Positions 1-6,214 of a DNA stretch of 11,048 bases are shown here, in pieces. The notes beneath the pieces were generated by a model, which searched no databases, was not told the origin of the DNA, and was given only the letters and a program-made list of their open reading frames with translations. Within the stretch, counting starts at the first letter, position 1, and each line of letters opens with the position of its first letter. Made by a program: the position numbers and the translations under genes. Source of the stretch: Odoribacteraceae bacterium (GTDB lineage Bacteria > Bacteroidota > Bacteroidia > Bacteroidales > Marinifilaceae). The DNA lies in NCBI GenBank assembly GCA_031259905.1, contig JAIRKS010000081.1, positions 1-11,048 on the forward strand, read 5' to 3'.

Positions 1-168
1 GTCGGTGATGGCCGGTATGACTTCCGTCTTGAACCATTGCCCGATCACGGTGCTCTCGTTGAACCCGAAGCGCGTGAGGTTGGCCGGGAGGGTGAAGTAC
101 GCGACAAACACGTCTACAAGGTGCTTGAGCGCCTGGTAGGATTTCTCTATCCAATTTATTCTTGGCAT
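1..168 (-). CDS. 5' end of a hypothetical protein, truncated by window edge
   Basis: The reverse strand has an ATG at 168-166 followed by 56 uninterrupted codons to the left edge, so only the N-terminus is visible. It begins MPRINWIEKSYQALKHLVDV and continues through a stretch with LPANLTRFGF and a GQWF motif. There is no signal peptide, no lipobox and no clear membrane segment. From memory, the opening (RINWIEKSY) and the later GQW motif resemble a group of roughly 200-residue Bacteroidales hypothetical proteins of unknown role, some with a C-terminal fibronectin-like part. That link is a recollection, not a search result. The codons end mostly in G or C, like the neighbouring genes, so it is plausibly real coding sequence. 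It diverges from the sigma-factor operon, and the repeat array lies between the two starts. An A/T-rich stretch (169-200) sits immediately upstream of its ATG. Confidence 0.72.
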   Translation of the reverse strand, partial: MPRINWIEKSYQALKHLVDVFVAYFTLPANLTRFGFNESTVIGQWFKTEVIPAITD

Positions 169-239
169 GATTTCTTGTTTTTAAAGGTTTCTAATAAAGT
201 ATGATATGTTTGTTTTCAATCGGGTATAGACGGGCCAAC

Positions 240-567
240 ATTGGCGGCCAATGTTAGATGATTGGTCGCCAATCATGGATGATTGGCGGCCAATCATGGA
301 TGATTGGCGGCCAATCATGGATGATTGGCGGCCAATCATGGATGATTGGCGGCCAATGTTGGATGATTGGCGGCCAATGTTGGATGATTGGCGGCCAATC
401 ATGGATGATTGGCGGCCAATGTTGGATGATTGGCGGCCAATGTTGCATGATTGGCGGCCAATGTTGGATGATTGGCGGCCAATGTTGGATGATTGGCGGC
501 CAATGTTGCATGATTGGCGGCCAATCATGGATGATTGGTCGCCAATATTGGATGATTGGCGGACGAT
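240..567. repeat. Tandem array of sixteen 21-bp near-palindromic units
   Basis: Each unit is a 13-bp core, ATTGGCGGCCAAT (arms ATTGGC/GCCAAT around one central G), plus an 8-bp linker. Units start at 240, 261, 282 and so on every 21 bp up to 555. Thirteen cores match the consensus exactly. Units 2 and 15 carry ATTGGTCGCCAAT, and the last is decayed (ATTGGCGGACGAT). Linkers come in three main types: CATGGATG (units 2-5, 8, 14), GTTGGATG (6, 7, 9, 11, 12) and GTTGCATG (10, 13). The first linker is GTTAGATG and the fifteenth ATTGGATG. There is no unique spacer, so this is not a CRISPR. The array lies between a divergent gene and the sigma-factor promoter. It may be a multi-site operator, a nucleoid-protein array or a neutral minisatellite; the sequence alone does not decide. 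Confidence 0.97.
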
Positions 568-621
568 TATGCTGTTGCCGTCTTGTGGGTTGCCCTGCCG
601 GCTCGTGTTCTTTTCGCGCCG

Positions 622-654
622 CTTGGTATTAGTCGTGGAAAAGCGATACATTTG
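622..654 (+). promoter_or_regulatory. Candidate Bacteroidota housekeeping promoter for the sigma-factor gene
   Basis: TACATTTG at 647-654 matches the -7 consensus TAnnTTTG exactly. CTTGG at 622-626 lies about 20-21 bp upstream and gives a partial match to the -33 TTTG element. Transcription would start near 660, leaving a leader of about 35 bases before the ATG at 695. The promoter sits 80 bp downstream of the last repeat unit, so a protein bound to the array could influence it. The remaining sequence between 568 and 694 shows no other feature I can support. Confidence 0.55.
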
Positions 655-694
655 TCACGAACAAACAAAAAAGGATCATCTTGTCCGTTCTATA

Positions 695-1240
695 ATGAAA
701 GAGATGGAGGAAGAAAGCAACGCGTCGCGCTCCCGGAAAGAGTTTGAAAGGATGTTCACGGAATATTACACGGAGCTGGTGGTGTACGTGAACCGTTACA
801 CGAGGGATACCCCCTCGGCCGAGGATGTCGTGCAGGAGATGTTTTGCAACCTGTGGGACAAGCGGGAGAGTTTGCGCGTGCATACCAGCGCGCGGAATTT
901 CCTCTACTGCTCGGCGCGGAACGCCGTGTTGAATCACTTGACGCGCTCGCGGAAGATTACCGTGGAGTTGTCGGACAAGTTGTCCGACGAGCTGCTCCTG
1001 CAGGAGGAGATGGATACCGGGCGGCAAGACAAGTTGTTGTACGAGATGATCGAGCGGTTGCCTGCCCGGCGGAGGCGGATCTTCAAGTTGTGTTTCTTTA
1101 GCGAGCTGAAGTACGCCGAGGTGGCGTCGCTGCTGGAGATCTCCGTGAACACGGTGAAGACGCAGATGGGACGGGCGATGGCGGAGTTGAGGGGGGCCGC
1201 CGGGGAGTTGCTCCTGATTTTTGTCCTCGCGAGGAAATAA
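695..1240 (+). CDS. ECF-type RNA polymerase sigma factor
   Basis: A 181-residue protein of normal length for an extracytoplasmic-function sigma factor. Region 2 spans about residues 18-85 and includes FERMFTEYYTELVVYVNRYT followed by AEDVVQEMFCNLW, the usual core-binding and -10 recognition segment. Region 4 spans about 112-167 with a helix-turn-helix, YAEVASLLEISVNTVKTQM, for -35 recognition. This matches the Bacteroidetes group that pairs with FecR anti-sigmas, and the next gene is such a FecR. The frame stays open upstream to 251 only because the 21-bp repeats contain no stop in it. I chose ATG 695 because it lies just after the candidate promoter and gives the family length; ATG 704 is an alternative. 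There is no strong Shine-Dalgarno; an AGGA at 671-674 is too far away to decide. Its likely target is the susC promoter downstream. Confidence 0.93.
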   Translation: MKEMEEESNASRSRKEFERMFTEYYTELVVYVNRYTRDTPSAEDVVQEMFCNLWDKRESLRVHTSARNFLYCSARNAVLNHLTRSRKITVELSDKLSDELLLQEEMDTGRQDKLLYEMIERLPARRRRIFKLCFFSELKYAEVASLLEISVNTVKTQMGRAMAELRGAAGELLLIFVLARK

Positions 1241-1296
1241 TTTCGCTTTCCCCTGTCACCTTTTTTCCCGGTTATCGTGTCTACCTGGTATCAATC

Positions 1297-1302
1297 AAAG
1301 GA
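1297..1302 (+). promoter_or_regulatory. Possible ribosome binding site choosing the FecR start
   Basis: AAAGGA ends 10 bases before ATG 1313 but only one base before ATG 1304. Spacing therefore favours 1313 as the FecR start. Shine-Dalgarno use is weak in Bacteroidota, so this is supporting evidence only. Confidence 0.35.
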
Positions 1303-1312
1303 CATGAATCGT

Positions 1313-2455
1313 ATGGACGAATCTATTTACATGTTGATCGCCGCGCGCTTGCACGGGGAGACGCTCTCCGGGGAGGAGGAGCGACGTCTGGCTACCTGGC
1401 TGGAGGAGTCGCCCGCTCACCGGGAGTTGTACGACTATTACGGCTCGTTGCGCGACGCGTGCGTCCGCCTGCGGGCGTGGGATCGCTCGCGCCCGCCGCG
1501 TGATTTCGTGGAGCGGCTTGCCCGCGGCGGGACGCGACGCGTGCCGCGGTGGCGGCGGTGGGGTCGTTACGCGGCGGTGCTCGTCCCGCTGCTGGCGTTG
1601 ACGGCGGTGCTGTGGACGTGGCGCGGGGAGGACGGGACGATGGAGCCGCGTGACGTCGCGCCGGGTAGCTCGCGGGCGGTGTTGAAGCGGGCGAGCGGGC
1701 CGTCGCTCGAGCTGGCCGGCGCGGGCCTGTTGATTGCCCGCGGGACGCCGCTTCCCGGCGAGGCGGCGGGTACGCTGGCTTACCGCGACGCGGGGGATCT
1801 CCCGGTGGAGGAGCACCGGCTGGAGGTGAGGCGCGGCGGGGAGTACAAGGTGGAGTTGCCCGACGGTAGCCGGGCGTGGTTGAACTCGGAGTCGACGCTC
1901 GTCTACCCGAGTCGCTTCACGGGGAAGGAGCGGAGGGTTCGCCTGGAGGGGGAGGGCTATTTCGAGGTGCAGCCCGACGCGGGAGCGCCTTTTATCGTGA
2001 CGGTGGACGGGTGTGACGCGCGGGTGCTGGGGACGACGTTCAACGTGTCGCGTTACGCGGGCGACCGGCACGTCGTGATCACGCTGGTCAGCGGTAGCGT
2101 GGAGGTGAGCGCCGGGGGGACGGTCGAGCGGCTGTCGCCCGGCCAGCAGTGCGCGTATGACCTGGTGGAGGGGGGGATGACGCTCCGGGAGGTGGACGCG
2201 ACGCGGTATATCTCGTGGACGAATAGTCTGTTCGTGTTCGACGATATCCCGGTCGAGGAGCTGGCCCGCCAGATTTCCCGGTGGTACGACGTGGAGGTTC
2301 GTTTCGCGGATGACGCTGTTCGCGCTGCCTCTTTCACGGGGGCGATGGAGCGGTACAGGCCGGCGAGTTATATTGTCCGGATGTTGAACGAGACGAACAC
2401 GGTGGAGTGTTCCCTGGACGAGCATCGCGTGTTGACTTTTCACGCGCCAAGATAA
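1313..2455 (+). CDS. FecR-family anti-sigma factor (inner-membrane transducer)
   Basis: A 380-residue protein. The N-terminal cytoplasmic part (MDESIYMLIAARLHGETL, then EEERRLATWLEE) is the sigma-binding region typical of Bacteroidetes FecR proteins. A single membrane segment lies at about residues 86-104 after an Arg/Trp-rich stretch (RRVPRWRRWGRY). The periplasmic FecR domain covers about 170-265, with ELPDGSRAWLNSESTLVYP, the GEGYFEV motif and ARVLGTTFNVSRY. The C-terminal DUF4974/STN-like domain (about 302-380) contains FVFDDIPVEELARQISRWYD and FTGAMERYRP. By family knowledge it holds the sigma factor inactive until the STN domain of the partner TonB-dependent receptor signals. It follows the sigma gene after 72 bases. 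I start at 1313 because MDE is typical and AAAGGA is well spaced; ATG 1304 and GTG 1277 are also in frame. Codons are strikingly G-ending (GTG, CTG, GCG, GAG). Confidence 0.95.
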   Translation: MDESIYMLIAARLHGETLSGEEERRLATWLEESPAHRELYDYYGSLRDACVRLRAWDRSRPPRDFVERLARGGTRRVPRWRRWGRYAAVLVPLLALTAVLWTWRGEDGTMEPRDVAPGSSRAVLKRASGPSLELAGAGLLIARGTPLPGEAAGTLAYRDAGDLPVEEHRLEVRRGGEYKVELPDGSRAWLNSESTLVYPSRFTGKERRVRLEGEGYFEVQPDAGAPFIVTVDGCDARVLGTTFNVSRYAGDRHVVITLVSGSVEVSAGGTVERLSPGQQCAYDLVEGGMTLREVDATRYISWTNSLFVFDDIPVEELARQISRWYDVEVRFADDAVRAASFTGAMERYRPASYIVRMLNETNTVECSLDEHRVLTFHAPR

Positions 2456-2457
2456 AA

Positions 2458-2487
2458 AGCCGGTTGACGGTGGGACGTCAGCCGGCT
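2458..2487 (+). terminator. Stem-loop between fecR and susC
   Basis: The arms are AGCCGGTTGACG (2458-2469) and CGTCAGCCGGCT (2476-2487), with a six-base loop GTGGGA. They form a 12-bp stem with one G-U wobble, starting three bases after the FecR stop codon. No run of T follows on the plus strand, so it is not a textbook intrinsic terminator. It could end or stabilise the sigma/anti-sigma transcript, or attenuate read-through into susC. The 64 bases between it and the susC ATG should hold the sigma-dependent susC promoter, but I see no TAnnTTTG match there. Confidence 0.6.
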
Positions 2488-2551
2488 CGAGTTGATTATC
2501 GCCGGGCAGTACATGTTTCCCGGCACGTTCAAATTAAATACACGCAAATCT

Positions 2552-5500
2552 ATGAAAAAAGAGACAAGAAAGTGTTTTTTCCCGACGGGAAAACGAATGG
2601 AACTTTATCGAATCACGCGCTTGACGGTTTACATGGTCGCGCTCTTTCAGCTATCCCTCTCCGCGGCGCTCCCGGTGGCGCGGGAGGTCGCGAACACTAA
2701 CCGGGAAGATCCCGCGCTCCAGGAGGAGAGGTTCAGTATCCGCGGGAGTGACATGACGATCAAGGAGATTTTCGACGAGATCACGCGCGGGAGTAATTTC
2801 CGCTTCTTTTACAACAACGAGTTTAACGTGGCGCGCCGGTTGAGCCTGGACGTGCGGGAGGCCACGATCGGGGAGATCATGCAGAGGGTGCTGACGGGAC
2901 AGCCGTACAGTTACACGCTGCTGGATGATTACATCATCATCCGACACGACCCGGGGGCGCTGCTCCAGCAACGGCTGATCGGGCGGCGGATTACCGGGAC
3001 GGTGAAGGACGGGCGCGGCGTGGTGTTTCCCGGCGTCACGGTGCAGGTGAAGGGTTCTTCCGTCGGGGTGATCTCCGACAAGGAGGGGCGCTACGCGATT
3101 ACTCTCCCCGGCGGGTCTCCCTCCCCGGCGGTGCTGATCTTCTCGTACATGGGGATGCAGCGGCAGGAGGTGACGATCGCGCCGGACAGGGCGGAGTATA
3201 ACGTGGTGATGGTGGAGGACGTGAAGGACATCCAGGAGGTGATCGTCACGGGCTACCAGAGCATCCGCGCCTCGGAGATGGTCGGCTCGTCGAACACCGT
3301 GAAGCGGGAGGAGCTGTTTTACGACGGCACGAACTCCATCGAGCAGATGTTACAGGGCGTCCTGCCCGGTATGCTGGTGATGAACACCGACGGGCTGGTG
3401 GGCACGCGGCAGAAGGTGCGCGTGCGGGGTACCTCGACGCTGCTGGGCAACCAGGAGCCGGTGTGGGTCGTCGACGGGATCATCCAGGAAGATCCGCTCC
3501 CGTTCAAGGCGCAGGAACTTGACACGTTCGACCCGGATAACTTCGACATGATCCGTGACTTCGTCGGGAGTGCCATCGCGTGGTTGAACCCGAACGATAT
3601 CGAGGACATCACGATCCTGAAGGACGCCGCCGCCACCGTGATGTACGGCATCAAGGCCGCCAACGGCGTGATCGTGATCACGACGAAGAAAGGAGAGGCG
3701 GGGCGAGTGTCGCTGAATTATAACGGGGGCGTCAGCGTCTCCAGCAAGTTGTCCTACGGGAAGATGAACCTGATGAACTCCGCGGAGCGTATCGACGTCT
3801 CCCGCGAGATCTACGAGCGGAGGTTGTACGGCGCGCGCCCGACGGAGAACGTCGGTTACGAACTCCTCGTGAAGCGCTATATTAACAAGGAGATCTCCTT
3901 TACCGAGTTCGATACCGGGGTGAAGCAACTGGCGGCGATGAATACCGACTGGCTGGATATTCTCTACCACAACCCGGTGAGCCAGAACCACAGCTTGAGC
4001 TTCTCCGGCGGTAGCGAGAACACGACCTATTACGCCTCGGTCAATACCCGCAAGACCATCGGCACGGCCAGGGGGAACGACTCGGAATCTCACGGCGCTT
4101 CCGTGAACGTGGATTCCCGCCTGAACGATTACCTCTCCGTGAGCGCGCGGCTGAACGCGAACATCGGCACCACGAGCAGTTTCTATACCGTCGATCCCTA
4201 CACCTACGCCACGAGGACCAGCCGCGCCATTCCTTGCCTCGACGAGGGCGGCGGCCTGTTCTACTACACGACCACCGAGGGATACCTCTACAACGTGATC
4301 AACGAGTTGAACAATACCGGGAACACCAACGAGACGCGTAGCTTCGGCATGAACATGAACGTGCAATACACGCCGTGGCGGGGAGTACGGTTACAGTCCC
4401 TGTTCGGTCTCTCCGCCAACACCACGAACGGGGAGTCGTACGCGTCCGAGCGAACCTTCTTCATCGCCCAGAAAAGGGGATACGAGTTCAACGCCTACGG
4501 CCCGACAGCGCCGGAGTACAAGGTCTCCCGCCTGCCGCACGGGGGAGAGCTGAACACGATGGAGAGCCGCAACACCTCCGTCACGTGGCGCAACACCCTC
4601 TCCTTTGACCGGGTGTACGGCGAGCGCCACCGCGTGGGCTTCATGCTGGGTGAGGAGATCAGGAGCACCCTCACGAAGGGCGTCTCGTCGACGGTCTACG
4701 GCTACTTCCCGGACAGGGGAAAGAGTATCTCCTTCCCGCAAACGACGATCACCACCACGAGCGGTGAGCTTCAGGCCAACAGTATCTACGAATCCATGAA
4801 GACACTCCTCTCCGAGTCCAAGTCGAACGTCTTCTCCCTGTACAGCAACCTCACCTACTCCTTCGACGAGCGCTACGTCTGGTCGGGCAGCGTGCGCTGG
4901 GACGCTTCCAACCGCTTCGGTCAGGACAAGCGCAGCCGCTTCCTGCCGGTATGGTCGATGGGCGTGCGCTGGAACATCCACAACGAGCCGGTAATGAAAA
5001 CCCAGGATCTCGTCAGCGAGTTAAACCTGCGCTTCACCTACGGCTGGCAGGGGAACGTGGCCGAGGGCGTCGGGCCTGACCTGATCCTGAAGATCCCCTC
5101 CTCGCTCATCAACGAGCAAACGGGGGAGATGATGCTAAACATCAAGTCGCTCCCCTACGCCGACCTGCGCTGGGAGAAGACGAAGAGCTATAACCTCGGC
5201 CTGGACGTGGGACTGTTCAGGAATCGCTTCATGCTCTCGCTGGAAGCCTACCGGAAGCACACGGAGGACGTGATCGTTTACGAGGAGTTGCCTCTCGCTT
5301 ACGGCATACAGAGCATGCCCGTCAACGGCGGCACGCTCCTCAACGAGGGCCTTGAACTGCAAGTCAGGGGGACGATCGCGCGAACGAGAGACTTCGTGTG
5401 GAATCTCTCCTTGAACACGTCGAAGAACCGCAACCGCGTGGATTCCGACATCGACCACTCCGCCCAGTGGCAGTACGCCAGGAGCGGTAACCTGAACAAG

Positions 5501-6202
5501 AAGGGGTATCCCGTCTCTGCCTTCTGGGCCTTCCGCTTCACCGGCCTCAACGGGGAGCAGGGATACCCGGAGTTTCACGTCCCCACGCCGGAGGAGAATC
5601 CCGCGGCGATCACCGACGTGACGGAGTACATGGAGTACGCCGGCGACCTGACGCCCGACTTCGAGGGAGGTCTCTCGACCACGTTCCGTTACAAGACGCT
5701 CTCCCTCTCCTCTTCCTTTAACCTGAACATCGGCGGGAAGAAGTTCCTCGCGAACATGTTCACCAGGAAGTCCCTGCCGAGCGCCTACGATAACCTGCCG
5801 AAGGAGTTCGTCAATCGCTGGCAGAAGCCCGGCGACGAGGCGTATACCACCATCCCCGGTATACCGGGAGACGTGGAGAGCGCCCCCGGATCGAACTCGT
5901 TCCATCACCCGCGCGTCACGCTCCCCGTGGGCGAGTACGAGAGCCTCTACACGATGTATAACTACTCGACGGCGCGGGTCGTTAACGCTTCTTTCCTGCG
6001 TTGCAACGCGATCTCGCTCTCTTACTCCGTGCCGCCGGGAACGTTGAAAAGCCTCTTCCTGAAAAACCTCCTCTTCACCGCGTCCGTGAGCAATCCCTTT
6101 ATCATCGTCAGCAAGGACTTCAAGGGGATGGACCCGGAGGTGGCTACCGGCAAGCAGCCCATCAGCCATACCTATTCGTTGAACGTGAATATTAGTTTCT
6201 AA
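2552..6202 (+). CDS. SusC/RagA-family TonB-dependent outer-membrane transporter with STN domain
   Basis: A 1216-residue protein that imports a ligand across the outer membrane using TonB energy, working with the SusD lid encoded next. A signal peptide has a basic n-region and a hydrophobic core at about 21-43. An STN domain follows (about 61-131, from FSIRGSDMTIKEIFDEITRG), then a carboxypeptidase-regulatory-like beta domain (about 145-210, ITGTVKDGRGVVFPGVTVQV). The plug lies at about 228-380, with VRVRGTSTLLGNQEPVWVVD and the SusC signature ILKDAAATVMYGIKAANGVI. A roughly 800-residue barrel ends in ...NVNISF, the usual terminal aromatic. The STN domain implies trans-envelope signalling to the FecR/sigma pair upstream. 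The segment after the VVDG motif is long, as in several SusC subfamilies. I chose ATG 2552; ATG 2597 would give a shorter signal peptide, and ATG 2492 or 2513 would add an unlikely leader. The ligand cannot be told: no glycoside hydrolase or other degradative enzyme is in view. Confidence 0.96.
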   Translation: MKKETRKCFFPTGKRMELYRITRLTVYMVALFQLSLSAALPVAREVANTNREDPALQEERFSIRGSDMTIKEIFDEITRGSNFRFFYNNEFNVARRLSLDVREATIGEIMQRVLTGQPYSYTLLDDYIIIRHDPGALLQQRLIGRRITGTVKDGRGVVFPGVTVQVKGSSVGVISDKEGRYAITLPGGSPSPAVLIFSYMGMQRQEVTIAPDRAEYNVVMVEDVKDIQEVIVTGYQSIRASEMVGSSNTVKREELFYDGTNSIEQMLQGVLPGMLVMNTDGLVGTRQKVRVRGTSTLLGNQEPVWVVDGIIQEDPLPFKAQELDTFDPDNFDMIRDFVGSAIAWLNPNDIEDITILKDAAATVMYGIKAANGVIVITTKKGEAGRVSLNYNGGVSVSSKLSYGKMNLMNSAERIDVSREIYERRLYGARPTENVGYELLVKRYINKEISFTEFDTGVKQLAAMNTDWLDILYHNPVSQNHSLSFSGGSENTTYYASVNTRKTIGTARGNDSESHGASVNVDSRLNDYLSVSARLNANIGTTSSFYTVDPYTYATRTSRAIPCLDEGGGLFYYTTTEGYLYNVINELNNTGNTNETRSFGMNMNVQYTPWRGVRLQSLFGLSANTTNGESYASERTFFIAQKRGYEFNAYGPTAPEYKVSRLPHGGELNTMESRNTSVTWRNTLSFDRVYGERHRVGFMLGEEIRSTLTKGVSSTVYGYFPDRGKSISFPQTTITTTSGELQANSIYESMKTLLSESKSNVFSLYSNLTYSFDERYVWSGSVRWDASNRFGQDKRSRFLPVWSMGVRWNIHNEPVMKTQDLVSELNLRFTYGWQGNVAEGVGPDLILKIPSSLINEQTGEMMLNIKSLPYADLRWEKTKSYNLGLDVGLFRNRFMLSLEAYRKHTEDVIVYEELPLAYGIQSMPVNGGTLLNEGLELQVRGTIARTRDFVWNLSLNTSKNRNRVDSDIDHSAQWQYARSGNLNKKGYPVSAFWAFRFTGLNGEQGYPEFHVPTPEENPAAITDVTEYMEYAGDLTPDFEGGLSTTFRYKTLSLSSSFNLNIGGKKFLANMFTRKSLPSAYDNLPKEFVNRWQKPGDEAYTTIPGIPGDVESAPGSNSFHHPRVTLPVGEYESLYTMYNYSTARVVNASFLRCNAISLSYSVPPGTLKSLFLKNLLFTASVSNPFIIVSKDFKGMDPEVATGKQPISHTYSLNVNISF

Positions 6203-6214
6203 CAGATGACAACC

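Noticed and set aside
169..239. Promoter for the divergent minus-strand gene
   Set aside because: The stretch is A/T-rich, with TACTTTAT as a partial -7 match on the minus strand, but the nearest TTG is too close for a -33 element. The support is too weak to list.
240..567. CRISPR array
   Set aside because: The units are directly adjacent with 8-bp near-identical linkers. There are no unique spacers of 25-40 bp and no cas gene.
181..651. Minus-strand repeat proteins across the array (IGRQSS-type and HWPPII-type units)
   Set aside because: These are translations of a palindromic non-coding repeat. They have no domain, signal or ribosome site, and one overlaps the sigma promoter.
251..694. 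In-frame heptad-repeat N-terminus for the sigma factor (MLDDWRP-type units)
   Set aside because: The repeats lack stops in several frames on both strands, so openness is not evidence of coding. The protein from 695 already has normal family length, and a good promoter lies inside the proposed extension.
1295..2443. 382-residue minus-strand open frame opposite fecR
   Set aside because: Arg/His/Pro-rich shadow of a GC-rich gene. The plus strand encodes a clear FecR with membrane segment and both periplasmic domains.
3350..4366. 338-residue minus-strand open frame opposite susC
   Set aside because: It is antisense to conserved SusC plug and barrel sequence and has no recognisable domain.
5855..5868. 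Perfect 14-bp palindrome CCCGGTATACCGGG in susC
   Set aside because: It lies deep within coding sequence for TIPGIPG, is isolated, and is short enough to arise by chance in a GC-rich gene.
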